Part shown: one piece after another, positions 1 to 8,279 of the stretch
Layout: each line of letters opens with the position of its first letter
How positions within the stretch are numbered: position 1 is the stretch's first letter
Assembly: GCF_003054965.1 (NCBI RefSeq)
Contig: NZ_MIES01000033.1
Location: 1,116,001-1,180,000, forward strand
Direction: 5' to 3'
Source of the DNA: Saccharospirillum sp. MSK14-1
GTDB taxonomy: Bacteria > Pseudomonadota > Gammaproteobacteria > Pseudomonadales > Natronospirillaceae
DNA length: 64,000 nucleotides
Made by a program: the position numbers and the translations under genes
The notes under the pieces: generated by a model
What the model was told of the DNA's origin: nothing
What the model saw: the letters and a program-made list of their open reading frames with translations, nothing else
The model's database searches: none

Positions 1-390
1 GAACCCGGTATTCCTGTGGTCGGCCGCGTTGCCGCCGGTTCCCCCATACTGGCCCAGGAACAGATCGAAGAATTCGTCGAAATTCCCACCGGCCTGTTTA
101 CTCCGAAAGCCGATTACCTGCTGCAAGTGCAAGGCCTCAGTATGAAAGACATCGGCATCCTGGAAGACGATCTCATCGCGGTCCATAAAACCGACCAGGC
201 ACGCAATGGCGATATTGTTGTAGCCCGGGTGGGTGAAGATGTCACCGTTAAACGTTATGAACGCGAAGGCGGCATTGTAACGCTCTACCCGGAAAATACC
301 GACTTTGATCCCATCACGGTCGACCTGGAACAGGACGACTTTGCCATTGAAGGTCTCTACGTCGGCGTTATTCGACGAACGCTACACTGA
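1..390 (+). CDS. lexA: LexA repressor, C-terminal part (5' end outside window)
   Basis: SOS-response repressor, cut off by the window edge so that the N-terminal helix-turn-helix domain is missing. The 129 visible residues are the self-cleavage domain (S24 peptidase fold). They contain the Ala-Gly cleavage site in VGRVAAGSP, the catalytic serine in GLSMKDIG and the catalytic lysine in DVTVKRY, in the order and spacing of E. coli LexA, and the protein ends at the usual place. In the family, RecA filaments on single-stranded DNA trigger the self-cleavage and release SOS genes. The next gene, dnaQ, is convergent, with only about 20 bp between the stop codons. The promoter and any LexA operator lie outside the window. 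The identification is secure. Confidence 0.96.
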   Translation, partial: EPGIPVVGRVAAGSPILAQEQIEEFVEIPTGLFTPKADYLLQVQGLSMKDIGILEDDLIAVHKTDQARNGDIVVARVGEDVTVKRYEREGGIVTLYPENTDFDPITVDLEQDDFAIEGLYVGVIRRTLH

Positions 391-412
391 GCTATCAGTC
401 CGGTCGCGCGCC

Positions 413-1141
413 CTATTCGCTTGAGCCATACCACAACGGGGCCGCACCGGATTTCTTCTCTATCATCGCCAACATCTGCTGATGCGCATCTCGCTCTGCC
501 GGCGTCGGCTCAATGACTGTTAATCGCTCCCCTTCAGCCATCACCGCACTGGCGTCGAAACTGACTTCTTCGCTATCAGACTGAGGCTCTTCATCCAGAA
601 TCAGCGCCGTCTGGCCACCGGTCATCATCAGATAGACGTCAGCCAGAATCTCTGAGTCAAGCAAAGCGCCGTGCAGTGTACGGTGGCTGTTGTCGATATC
701 ATAGCGTTTGCACAAGGCATCCAGGGACGCTTTTGCGCCCGGATGTTTTTCTCGTGCCAACATCAAGGTATCGAGGACGCTGCAGTGGCCATCCAGTTTG
801 CCGAATCGACTGTCACCTTCGGAGGCCAGTCGATCAAACTCCATTTGCAGAAAGCCCATATCGAACGAGGCGTTGTGAATCACCAACTCAGCGCCCGCGA
901 CAAACTGCCAGAAGTCGTCGGCGATATCGCGAAATTTAGGGGCATCCTTAACCTTTTCATTATCAATCCCGTGGACCGCGATCACTTCGTCAGGGATGTC
1001 ACGCTCGGGGTTGATGTAATAATGAAAATGCCGGCCGGTGTGCTTGCGACCCACCAATTCAACACAGCCCACTTCAACGATACGGTCGCCTTTATTCGGG
1101 CTTAAACCGGTGGTTTCTGTATCCAGTACTATCTGGCGCAT
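413..1141 (-). CDS. dnaQ: DNA polymerase III epsilon subunit (proofreading exonuclease)
   Basis: 242-residue DEDDh 3'-5' exonuclease that proofreads for the replicative polymerase. ExoI has the metal ligands in VLDTETTGL, ExoII is HNASFDMGFL, and ExoIII shows the final His and Asp in HGALLDSE. The C-terminal tail after residue 190 is the part expected to bind the alpha subunit DnaE. I start at the ATG giving MRQIVLDTETTGL, because an upstream extension would overlap rnhA and has no family support. The start lies one base after the rnhA stop, with a GAGG ribosome site inside rnhA, so the two are very likely translationally coupled. The rnhA-dnaQ pairing on one strand is the Pseudomonas-type arrangement. 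Confidence 0.96.
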   Translation of the reverse strand: MRQIVLDTETTGLSPNKGDRIVEVGCVELVGRKHTGRHFHYYINPERDIPDEVIAVHGIDNEKVKDAPKFRDIADDFWQFVAGAELVIHNASFDMGFLQMEFDRLASEGDSRFGKLDGHCSVLDTLMLAREKHPGAKASLDALCKRYDIDNSHRTLHGALLDSEILADVYLMMTGGQTALILDEEPQSDSEEVSFDASAVMAEGERLTVIEPTPAERDAHQQMLAMIEKKSGAAPLWYGSSE

Positions 1142-1142
1142 G

Positions 1143-1589
1143 TCAGCCTCGCTTAATAATGTCGTCGACGCCCTGATTCGCCAGCGCATCGGCACGTTCG
1201 TTACCTTCGTTACCCGCGTGACCCTTTACCCAATGCCACTGAACGTCGTGCTTACCGATCTGTTCGTCCAAACGTTGCCACAGATCTTTGTTCTTCACCG
1301 GCTGCTTGCTCGCGGTCTTCCAGCCATTTCGTTTCCAGCCGTGAATCCATTCGGTGATGCCTTTGCGCACATATTGCGAATCGGTAAACAAATCCACTTG
1401 GCATCGCCGCTTAAGTGACTCTAACCCAGCAATGGCAGCCATCAATTCCATGCGATTGTTTGTGGTCTCTCGCTCACCACCATGCAGTGATTTTTCGTGC
1501 TTGCCCGAACGCATCAACACACCCCAGCCGCCTGGACCGGGGTTGCCTCGACACGCACCGTCAGTATAAAGGGTGACAGCGTCACTCAT
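1143..1589 (-). CDS. rnhA: Ribonuclease HI
   Basis: 148-residue ribonuclease HI, which cuts the RNA strand of RNA-DNA hybrids (R-loops, Okazaki primers) in the cytoplasm. The four acidic catalytic residues are visible: Asp in [15 protein letters not shown], Glu in NNRMELMA, Asp in FTDSQYV and Asp in ERADALA. The basic protrusion typical of the E. coli type is present around residues 80-100 ([18 protein letters not shown]). Length and motif spacing match the bacterial enzyme. The start overlaps the end of the upstream methyltransferase gene by 8 bp, and dnaQ follows one base downstream, so the three genes form a compact operon. Confidence 0.97.
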   Translation of the reverse strand: MSDAVTLYTDGACRGNPGPGGWGVLMRSGKHEKSLHGGERETTNNRMELMAAIAGLESLKRRCQVDLFTDSQYVRKGITEWIHGWKRNGWKTASKQPVKNKDLWQRLDEQIGKHDVQWHWVKGHAGNEGNERADALANQGVDDIIKRG

Positions 1590-2373
1590 ATTGATTCCTT
1601 ATCGTCCGACTGGTTAAGCCGGATTTCAGTACCGGTCGGGCGCGCCACCGCGGCCGACCATTAATTCTTCCCGCTACCTGTTTGCAACCAACCAACAAAT
1701 AGACCGCACCAGAGACCGGCAAAAGCCGTCGCTGTAATCGGCTTAAAAAACCCGACCGACCCAACCACTCCGGTCGGCGGTAAGGTGGGATAAACAGGTG
1801 TTTTTCCTGCCGTTCCATTTCAAAATCGAGCAACTGCATCCAATCCGCCACACGCCCACTGCGGATAAAACGCGATCGCCAAACCCCAGCCTGCGCTCGA
1901 CTGAGCACGGCCCGAGCGCCCCAGGCGCTGAAGGGGTTGAAGCCGACAATGACCAACAGACCACCGGGTCGCAATACCTGAGCAGCCTCTCTGACCGCTT
2001 GATAAGGGTTATCGCATTGATCAAGCGTATGGTGCATCACCAGCGCATCAATACTTTCCGGCTCAAAGGGTAAAGCTTCCGCATCAGCACGAACCACCGG
2101 ACAGGGTGCACGGTTGTCCAATTGGCTGACGATGGTGCCACAACCAAACAATCGCTGCTCGAAGAGTGGCTCATGCAGTCCGCTGTCGAGTTGTAACAGA
2201 TGAGAACCGAAGCGCCCGGCTAAGCCACGCGCCACCAATTCACGCTCTGTTTCAACTAAGCGCTGACCCAGAGCTGACCGATACCAGTTCGACAGCGCAA
2301 CTTCCTGAGAGGCAACGTGAGGAGGCCCGGCACGCAACAGGTGTTTGAATCGCTGTCCGATCTGGTTATTCAA
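1582..2373 (-). CDS. Class I SAM-dependent methyltransferase (YafS-like)
   Basis: 263-residue protein with a methyltransferase type 11-like core. The SAM-binding region is around residues 60-110, and there is an acidic loop ([24 protein letters not shown] is the region; key residues Asp-Ala-Glu-Ala-Leu-Pro-Phe). A post-core segment [16 protein letters not shown] is typical of the family. A gene of this family sits beside rnhA in both E. coli (yafS) and Pseudomonas, which supports orthology, but the substrate is unknown to me. In those genomes gloB (glyoxalase II) lies between this gene and mltD; here nothing is left between them but 135 bp. The gene is first in the operon with rnhA and dnaQ and divergent from mltD. 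Confidence 0.82.
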   Translation of the reverse strand: MNNQIGQRFKHLLRAGPPHVASQEVALSNWYRSALGQRLVETERELVARGLAGRFGSHLLQLDSGLHEPLFEQRLFGCGTIVSQLDNRAPCPVVRADAEALPFEPESIDALVMHHTLDQCDNPYQAVREAAQVLRPGGLLVIVGFNPFSAWGARAVLSRAQAGVWRSRFIRSGRVADWMQLLDFEMERQEKHLFIPPYRRPEWLGRSGFLSRLQRRLLPVSGAVYLLVGCKQVAGRINGRPRWRARPVLKSGLTSRTIRNQYE

Positions 2374-2508
2374 GACACCTCGCCCTCATTCTATTAACAA
2401 ATGGCCATTGAGTAGCAGGCATAAGACCGTCCACTTGCGACACCCCCATCACCAACATAGAATTATCGCCCAAACCGAAACCGGCTTCAAAACCCAAGCG
2501 ACCTTTGC

Positions 2509-4254
2509 ATGCTTTTAAATCGTTATCTGTTTCCAACGGCACTGGCCAGCGTTCTGGTGAGTGGCTGTAGCACCTTGGGCGGGTCTTCCCTTTCCAGCAT
2601 TCCTCAATCCTGGTTCGGCACCAGCACCCCGATTGAACAAACTGTCCGCACAGCGGGCATCGACTTGGATGCGGGTTATCCGGCGATCATGCCGCGCCCA
2701 CCGCTGAATATGCCGTTTTCGGATCCGGTCTACGATCCGCTGGTTGCCAGCTTGCTCGCCACCGATGACATCTTTGCAAACCAGCCTGACATGAGCGCCG
2801 AAAACGCACGCGCACGGGCGGTTTATGATCCTTTCTCGCACTACCCCGACGATCTCTATCAAACACTGCGACGCGGATTCGAGTTCGATGTCACCCTCGA
2901 CAACCCGCGTATCATGGCTCAACTGCGCTGGTACGCTCGGCACCAAAGTTACATCAACCGCGTCAGTGACCGTGCCGGTCGTTACCTCTATTTCATCGTC
3001 GAAGAGCTGCAGGCTCGAGACATGCCGCTCGACCTGGCGTTACTGCCCATTGTCGAAAGTGCTTTTGACCCGTTCGCCTATTCCCATGGCAGCGCTGCCG
3101 GTATGTGGCAATTCATCCCATCGACTGGCCGAATGTACGGCCTGAAGCAGGATTGGTGGTATGACGGTCGTCGCGACGTTGTTGATTCAACCCGCGCCGC
3201 TCTCGATTATCTGGATCGCTTGAACCAGATGTTCGATGGCGACTGGTTACTGGCACTGGCCGCGTACAACTCCGGCCCAGGGACGGTATTGCGTGCGGTG
3301 CGCCGTAACGAGGCTGCTGGCCGCCCGACCGATTTCTGGCACTTAAACCTGCCGCGCGAAACCGAAGCCTATGTGCCGAAGATGTTCGCACTGGCCAAGT
3401 TGATTCATGCACCGGAAACCTATGGCATCGAATTACCGCTGGTCAGCACACAACCGTATTTCGCGGTCGTGGAAGTCGGCGGACAAATCGATCTGGCGCA
3501 GGCCGCTCAACTGGCCGATATGGACCTAAGCGATCTTTATCTGCTGAACCCGGGTTACAACCAGTGGGCCACCAATCCGGATGGTCCACATCGCCTGCTG
3601 GTCTATGTCGACAAAGCGGAGGCGTTCCGTCAGAAATTGGCCGAGCTGCCACCGGAATCGCGCATGACCTGGCAGCGCTATACCATCAAACCGGGCGATT
3701 CACTGCTGACTATTGCTGGTCGTTTTAACGTGACGGTCGAAATGCTGCGCGATGCCAATGACCTCTCCGGCAGCCTGATCCGCGCGGGCGACGCCCTGAT
3801 GATCCCCATCGCTTCAGCCCGCTCCAGCGACTATGCAATGAGCGCCAGCCAGCGCCTGGCACGCACTCAGAATGCACTGGCCGGCAGTAACCGTACCCGC
3901 GTGAACTATGTCGTGCGCGGTGGCGATACCTTCTGGGATATCTCCCGGGAATACGGTGTCAGTGTCGGTAACCTGGCGCGCTGGAACAACATGGCACCGC
4001 GCGACGTTTTACGTCCGGGGCAGACGCTCGCTATTTGGCTGGATTCGGATAACGCTCGCACCAACGTACCCACTAACCGGGAAGTCGTGCGCCGCGTCGG
4101 CTATGTCGTGCGCTCCGGTGATTCGCTGTCGCGTATTGCCAACAAATTTAATGTCCGTGTGAATGACATTGAACGCTGGAACAGCATCGATCAGCCCTAT
4201 ATCCAGCCAGGCCAACGCCTGACGCTCTACGTAGACGTCACGCGGATCAACTGA
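2509..4254 (+). CDS. mltD: Membrane-bound lytic murein transglycosylase D
   Basis: 581-residue outer-membrane lipoprotein that cleaves the MurNAc-GlcNAc bond of peptidoglycan with formation of 1,6-anhydro ends. The signal peptide ends in a lipobox LVSGC (Cys20). The lytic transglycosylase (SLT) domain spans roughly residues 165-290, with catalytic Glu183 in IVESAFDPFA followed by GAAGMWQF-type residues (here SAAGMWQFIPSTGRMYGL) and the AYNSGPG motif at 252. Three LysM peptidoglycan-binding repeats follow at about 390-433, 467-510 and 531-575. Three LysMs is one more than in E. coli MltD. No strong Shine-Dalgarno sequence precedes the ATG. The gene ends in a strong terminator at 4271-4298. Confidence 0.95.
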   Translation: MLLNRYLFPTALASVLVSGCSTLGGSSLSSIPQSWFGTSTPIEQTVRTAGIDLDAGYPAIMPRPPLNMPFSDPVYDPLVASLLATDDIFANQPDMSAENARARAVYDPFSHYPDDLYQTLRRGFEFDVTLDNPRIMAQLRWYARHQSYINRVSDRAGRYLYFIVEELQARDMPLDLALLPIVESAFDPFAYSHGSAAGMWQFIPSTGRMYGLKQDWWYDGRRDVVDSTRAALDYLDRLNQMFDGDWLLALAAYNSGPGTVLRAVRRNEAAGRPTDFWHLNLPRETEAYVPKMFALAKLIHAPETYGIELPLVSTQPYFAVVEVGGQIDLAQAAQLADMDLSDLYLLNPGYNQWATNPDGPHRLLVYVDKAEAFRQKLAELPPESRMTWQRYTIKPGDSLLTIAGRFNVTVEMLRDANDLSGSLIRAGDALMIPIASARSSDYAMSASQRLARTQNALAGSNRTRVNYVVRGGDTFWDISREYGVSVGNLARWNNMAPRDVLRPGQTLAIWLDSDNARTNVPTNREVVRRVGYVVRSGDSLSRIANKFNVRVNDIERWNSIDQPYIQPGQRLTLYVDVTRIN

Positions 4255-4270
4255 TCCATCCACGATCCAT

Positions 4271-4298
4271 AAAAAAGCCGGCATTTGCCGGCTTTTTT
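4271..4298. terminator. Bidirectional intrinsic terminator between mltD and sohB
   Basis: Perfect inverted repeat AAAAAAGCCGGCA, two-base loop, then its complement ending in TTTTTT. The A-run on one side and the T-run on the other let it stop transcription from both converging genes, mltD and sohB. Seen directly in the sequence. Confidence 0.92.
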
Positions 4299-4308
4299 AT
4301 GGTCTGCC

Positions 4309-5310
4309 TTAAGGCAGAATGCGTTGTGATAATCGGTTGATAAACCCATCGGTCGCCGCCGATGCCGCCGTCCGCACTTTCATATTTAAATGCCGCTGTG
4401 GCTTCCAGGTCACCCCAACCAACTCTTTGTCGTTGACCTGTTTTTGCAAATAATCATCACTGGTTCCGATTTCGTCGATCAACTGCAATTCCAGCGCATC
4501 TTCGGCCAACCAAAAATCGCCTTCGGTGACCTTATCCAGCTCCAGCTGTGGTCGGTAACGCCCCACCAGACCTTTGAAGCGACGATGAATGGCTTCCAGA
4601 TCATCGACAAACTTCTGCCGGCCTGCTTCGGTCTTCTCACCCATCAGCGTCAGCGGTGCTTTGTGTTTACCCGCCGTTAACACCTCGACATCCACATCAT
4701 GTTTTTTCAACAGGTTATGGACGTTAGGAACCTGAGCCAAAACGCCAATCGAACCCACTATGGCAAACGGCGCAGCCATAATACGATCGGCAATGCAGGC
4801 CATCATATAACCGCCACTGGCGGCCACTTTGTCAACGCAAACCGTTAATGTTAATCCCGCATCACGCAGACGCATCAGCTGCGAGGCGGCCAAACCATAA
4901 CCGCTGACCGCACCACCCGGGCTTTCTAATACCAGCACCACCTCTTCACCCGCTTTCGCAACGGCCAGCAAGGCAGTAATTTCTTCACGCAAAGCGCTTA
5001 CCTGAGACGCTTGAATATCGCCTTTAAACGTCAATACCCAGACACGATCCGACGTTTTATCTTTATCCGCTTTCTTGCGCGCTTTCTCTTCTTTTTGATG
5101 AGCCTTGAGCGCTTTTTTGTCGAACACCTGATGGCGAATCGCATCGGCCTGACGATGGAAGCGCTCGTTCAATTTACGCACCACTAAACGCCCTTTTTGG
5201 CCATCAGACTGGCCAGAACGCGCATTGCGGGCTATGGCACCAATAATAACAATGATGACCACCGTCACCGTCAGGGCTTTCAATAAGAACAACCAGTAAT
5301 CACTCCACAC
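4309..5310 (-). CDS. sohB: Inner-membrane peptidase SohB (S49 family)
   Basis: 333-residue signal-peptide-peptidase-like serine protease. One N-terminal transmembrane segment (residues about 7-26) is followed by a basic, coiled-coil-prone stretch (65-85) and the S49 core. Catalytic Ser165 is in DKVAASGGYMMA, and the likely general-base lysine lies in the TAGKHKAPLT segment (215-217), as in SppA/SohB proteins. The protein anchors in the inner membrane with the protease in the periplasm (family knowledge); its substrates are poorly known. The start is a GTG, chosen because GGAG lies 7 bases upstream. The 126-bp gap to the divergent SCP2 gene holds two CAAAC-N4-GTTTS palindromes (see 5348-5374). 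Confidence 0.93.
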   Translation of the reverse strand: MWSDYWLFLLKALTVTVVIIVIIGAIARNARSGQSDGQKGRLVVRKLNERFHRQADAIRHQVFDKKALKAHQKEEKARKKADKDKTSDRVWVLTFKGDIQASQVSALREEITALLAVAKAGEEVVLVLESPGGAVSGYGLAASQLMRLRDAGLTLTVCVDKVAASGGYMMACIADRIMAAPFAIVGSIGVLAQVPNVHNLLKKHDVDVEVLTAGKHKAPLTLMGEKTEAGRQKFVDDLEAIHRRFKGLVGRYRPQLELDKVTEGDFWLAEDALELQLIDEIGTSDDYLQKQVNDKELVGVTWKPQRHLNMKVRTAASAATDGFINRLSQRILP

Positions 5311-5347
5311 TCTGTGGCTCCTTGCTGTATCGACCGTTTTTAGGCTT

Positions 5348-5374
5348 CAAACCTTCGTTTCAAACAGATGTTTG
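5348..5374. promoter_or_regulatory. Tandem PsrA-like operators (CAAAC-N4-GTTTC and CAAAC-N4-GTTTG)
   Basis: Two palindromic sites share a base: CAAAC-CTTC-GTTTC at 5348-5361 and CAAAC-AGAT-GTTTG at 5361-5374. Both fit the consensus known for the fatty-acid-responsive TetR-family regulator PsrA of pseudomonads, (C/G)AAAC-N2-4-GTTT(G/C). The second site overlaps the -35 box of the SCP2-gene promoter. The fit to the consensus is seen; that PsrA binds here is inference, and no psrA gene lies in the window. Confidence 0.6.
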
Positions 5375-5400
5375 ATTTCGTCATGGGCGACTTCTACAAT
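5372..5400 (+). promoter_or_regulatory. Predicted sigma-70 promoter of the SCP2-domain gene
   Basis: TTGATT at 5372-5377, a 17-base spacer and TACAAT at 5395-5400. The -35 box is formed by the right arm of the PsrA-like palindrome at 5361-5374, so a bound repressor would block the polymerase. The start codon is 37 bases downstream of the -10, behind a good AGGAG ribosome site. Confidence 0.6.
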
Positions 5401-5436
5401 GCCAACGTCCTCAAGCCCATGTACAGGAGATCTTAG

Positions 5437-5751
5437 ATGGCTACGACGGCTGAACTCTTCAATACCATCCATTCACGGTTTAACGCAGACGCAGCGGGCG
5501 ATATGGATGAAGTTTTCCAATTTGCCATCGAAGACGACGCAACCTACCACCTGATCGTCAAGAACGGCCAGTGCCAATTGGGTGAAGGTGAACACGATGA
5601 CCCGAGCGTCACATTGTTGATGGATGCCGACACCCTCAACGAAATCGCCGAGGGCGAGCTGAATGGCATGCAAGCGTTTATGGCCGGCCGTCTGCGCACC
5701 GAAGGCGATATGATGCTGGCGACCCGGCTTTCAGACCTGTTTTCACTCTGA
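5437..5751 (+). CDS. SCP2 sterol-binding domain protein
   Basis: 104-residue stand-alone SCP2 (sterol carrier protein 2) domain, a fold with a hydrophobic tunnel that binds lipids or acyl chains. Family features are the N-terminal helix (TAELFNTIHSRFNADAA), the strand FQFAIEDDATYHLIV, the DPSVTLLMDADTL segment and the C-terminal GKL-like motif, here MAGRLRTEGDMMLATRLSDLF. There is no signal peptide, so it is cytoplasmic. ATG with AGGAG 7 bases upstream. In bacteria such proteins tend to accompany lipid metabolism, and two PsrA-like palindromes at its promoter fit that, though the precise role is unknown. Its last 9 bp overlap the convergent membrane-protein gene. Confidence 0.88.
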   Translation: MATTAELFNTIHSRFNADAAGDMDEVFQFAIEDDATYHLIVKNGQCQLGEGEHDDPSVTLLMDADTLNEIAEGELNGMQAFMAGRLRTEGDMMLATRLSDLFSL

Positions 5752-6390
5752 GCCCCAACTGCCAACCGCTGCCCGCGCCGGTCCATTAACCGGCCGGGCA
5801 ATCAATCCCCGCGACGTCAGCGACACATCAAACACCCCGCCATCGACCATCGGCAAATAAGCGGCGCTGCCAAAGCGAGCATCAACCCAGGGCAAGAACG
5901 GCTCAAACTGACGCATGCTTAACCAGCCATCACTGTCCAATGCATGCACTCGACGCTCCGAACTGCGCTCCTGCGCCAGGTCTCGATAGCGACCGGACAG
6001 TCGCTCCAATCGAAAAACAGGCTCCATACCGAGCACCGTCAACGGTCCAGTCCATGTAAGGATGCGCGCATCGATCTGCCATTCATCACCCGTCAGTTCG
6101 AAACGTTGACTGCTGTCAGCATCGGCCGGAGTCAGTTCGACCTGATAGCGCTGATCGCCCAGTTGCTGAAACGACAGGCTGGCAATGGTTGTTTCTGCGC
6201 GAAGCGCCCGATAAGCCGCCAAATCGACAACCAGATAACCGAGCACAACAATCACCAGCAGACTGCCGATGCCGATCAGGCCGCGGAAAAATCCGCCAAC
6301 CCAACCACCGCGAAACAACAAACGAACCGCCAGAAACAGCAATAAAATGCACACTGGCAGAAGAATTAAGAGTAACGGCCAATAGGTCAT
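5743..6390 (-). CDS. Conserved membrane protein of unknown function
   Basis: 215 residues. Two hydrophobic segments at about 4-26 (ITL-rich, LLLILLPVCILLLFLAVRLL) and 33-52 form an N-terminal membrane anchor. The remaining 150 residues are soluble and probably periplasmic, with beta-rich pattern such as QRYQVELTPADADSSQRFEL and ILTWTGPLTVLGMEPVFRLE. Pseudomonas genomes have a similar gene near nhaB that databases sometimes label a multidrug-efflux protein, but nothing in this sequence resembles a transporter. I would call it hypothetical. It overlaps the convergent SCP2 gene by 9 bp. Confidence 0.75.
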   Translation of the reverse strand: MTYWPLLLILLPVCILLLFLAVRLLFRGGWVGGFFRGLIGIGSLLVIVVLGYLVVDLAAYRALRAETTIASLSFQQLGDQRYQVELTPADADSSQRFELTGDEWQIDARILTWTGPLTVLGMEPVFRLERLSGRYRDLAQERSSERRVHALDSDGWLSMRQFEPFLPWVDARFGSAAYLPMVDGGVFDVSLTSRGLIARPVNGPARAAVGSWGSE

Positions 6391-6705
6391 ATGCTTCCCT
6401 CATTCACCTTTCAACAGCTTTCCACAGGTTCAGGTCGAACCGACAAACGCATGCTTTGAGATACACTCTAGTCGGTTTAGAGAGGCACAACTGCGCCTGA
6501 GATAACGCTGTTCAGTCTTCCACAGACCTGGAGACAAGAAAAGTGCGCCCCCTGGTGCCGTTAATGGCGACATAGATTCTCAGTTATTCCTGCCTATCGC
6601 TTGAAAAATCAGTAAAAACGAGTAGTTTAAGCGCCCATTTTTCGAGAGAACGACGTCCCAGCACGACGGGCTTTCAACCGCTTTCCCCTTTCCAATGAGC
6701 ACACA
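6391..6705. other. 315-bp intergenic region upstream of nhaB
   Basis: Divergent promoter region between the membrane-protein gene (minus) and nhaB (plus). I see no gene-sized reading frame and no strong hairpin. A weak sigma-70-like pair, TTGAAA at 6601-6606 and TAGTTT at 6623-6628 (16-base spacer), points towards nhaB. The 30 bases before nhaB are pyrimidine-rich and lack a Shine-Dalgarno sequence; they contain a four-codon frame (6695-6709, Met-Ser-Thr-Gln-stop) whose TGA overlaps the nhaB ATG. Confidence 0.5.
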
Positions 6706-8220
6706 ATGAGTACCACCTACACTCAATCACTGATCTCCAACTTTTTGGGCAACAGTCCCACCTGGTATAAACAAACCATCCTCGGCTTTCTGATCATCAA
6801 TCCCATTCTGCTGTGGGCACTCGGCGATGCGGGTCCGCATGTGGTGGGCTGGCTGTTGATCGGCGAGTTTATTTTTACGCTGGCAATGGCACTGAAATGC
6901 TACCCATTGCAACCCGGTGGCCTGCTGGCGCTGGAGTCGGTGATCATCGGCTTAACCAGTCCAGAAGTTGTCTATCACGAAGCCGCAACCAACTTCCCAG
7001 TGATTCTACTGTTGATGTTTATGGTCGCCGGCATCTATTTCATGAAAGATCTGCTGTTGTTCACCTTCACGAAATTGCTGCTGGGCATTCGTTCGAAGTC
7101 ACTGCTGTCACTGATGTTCTGCTCGGCGGCCGCTTTCTTATCCGCTTTCCTGGATGCGCTCACCGTGACGGCTGTGTTAATCAGCGTCGCCGTCGGCTTC
7201 TACAGCGTTTATCACAAGGTTGCTTCCGGCAAACCGTTTCAGCATCACGAGCACAATCACAATGAAGACGATTCGGTTGAAGATCTGCACCGCCAGGATT
7301 TAAACGAATTCCGCGCCTTCCTGCGTTCACTGCTGATGCATGGCGCGGTCGGCACCGCTCTGGGTGGCGTGTGCACCTTGGTGGGCGAACCTCAAAACCT
7401 GCTGATTGCGCACATCGCTGGTTGGGATTTTGGTGAGTTCTTTATGCGCATGGCACCGGTGACCATGCCGGTTCTGGTTGCCGGGCTGATGACCTGCGTA
7501 TTGCTCGAAAAGCTGCGCTGGTTTGGCTACGGTGCGCGACTGCCCGCTTCTGTCCGTACCATCCTGACCGACTATGAAACGCACCAGCAAAGCAAACGCA
7601 CGCGTCGCGACGTTACCAAGCTGATCGTTCAGGCACTGGCCGCGATCTGGCTGATTGCCGGTCTGGCTTTGCACCTTGCGGAAGTCGGCTTGATTGGCCT
7701 GAGCGTCATCGTCATCCTGACTGCCATGAATGGCATCACTGACGAACACCAGCTGGGCAAAGCGTTCGAGGAAGCGTTGCCGTTTACCGCTCTGCTGGTC
7801 GTGTTCTTCACCATCGTGGGGGTGATTCACAGCCAACATCTGTTTACTCCGATCATCGCTCTGGTTCTGAGCCTGCCCGAGGCCATTCAGCCGGGTATGT
7901 TCTTCGTTGCTAACGGCCTGCTGTCGGCGATCAGCGACAACGTCTTTGTAGCGACGGTTTATATCAACGAAGTGAAATCCGCCCTAGAAAGCGGCGCGAT
8001 TGACCAGGAGCACTTCAACCTGCTGACAGTCGCCATCAACACCGGCACCAACCTGCCGTCAGTGGCGACACCGAACGGCCAGGCGGCCTTCCTGTTCTTA
8101 CTGACTTCGGCTATTGCGCCTTTGGTACGCCTGTCTTACGGACGCATGGTGATCATGGCACTGCCCTATACCATTGTGATGTCCATCCTGGGTTATCTGG
8201 CGGTGTCTTTTTGGTTATAA
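6706..8220 (+). CDS. nhaB: Na+/H+ antiporter NhaB
   Basis: 504-residue polytopic inner-membrane antiporter that exports sodium in exchange for protons. Length and sequence agree with the NhaB family from the start ([19 protein letters not shown]) to the end. Recognisable blocks are [19 protein letters not shown], the [16 protein letters not shown] helix, the [18 protein letters not shown] segment and the C-terminal [21 protein letters not shown] His-rich cytoplasmic loop ([10 protein letters not shown]) is at about 182-192. Together with the nqr operon it indicates an active sodium cycle. The ATG at 6706 lacks a visible ribosome site; a tiny upstream frame may couple translation. A GC-rich hairpin at 8238-8255 follows the gene. 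Confidence 0.96.
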   Translation: MSTTYTQSLISNFLGNSPTWYKQTILGFLIINPILLWALGDAGPHVVGWLLIGEFIFTLAMALKCYPLQPGGLLALESVIIGLTSPEVVYHEAATNFPVILLLMFMVAGIYFMKDLLLFTFTKLLLGIRSKSLLSLMFCSAAAFLSAFLDALTVTAVLISVAVGFYSVYHKVASGKPFQHHEHNHNEDDSVEDLHRQDLNEFRAFLRSLLMHGAVGTALGGVCTLVGEPQNLLIAHIAGWDFGEFFMRMAPVTMPVLVAGLMTCVLLEKLRWFGYGARLPASVRTILTDYETHQQSKRTRRDVTKLIVQALAAIWLIAGLALHLAEVGLIGLSVIVILTAMNGITDEHQLGKAFEEALPFTALLVVFFTIVGVIHSQHLFTPIIALVLSLPEAIQPGMFFVANGLLSAISDNVFVATVYINEVKSALESGAIDQEHFNLLTVAINTGTNLPSVATPNGQAAFLFLLTSAIAPLVRLSYGRMVIMALPYTIVMSILGYLAVSFWL

Positions 8221-8237
8221 TTCGGCACCCGAATTAA

Positions 8238-8255
8238 GAGGGACGTGAGTCCCTC
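8238..8255 (+). terminator. Hairpin after nhaB (weak terminator or attenuator)
   Basis: GAGGGAC, four-base loop, GTCCCTC gives a perfect 7-bp stem, but the downstream bases are CAATTCC rather than a T-run. It may be a leaky terminator or an mRNA 3' stabiliser between nhaB and dusA. Confidence 0.4.
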
Positions 8256-8279
8256 CAATTCCAATTCGCGGAGACCGTT

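Noticed and set aside
2190-2197. GTTGTAAC, the core of the E. coli Ter site, inside the methyltransferase gene (and its complement at 46711-46718)
   Set aside because: Only the 8-base core matches, the flanks do not, both hits are inside genes, and two such hits in 64 kb are about what chance gives.
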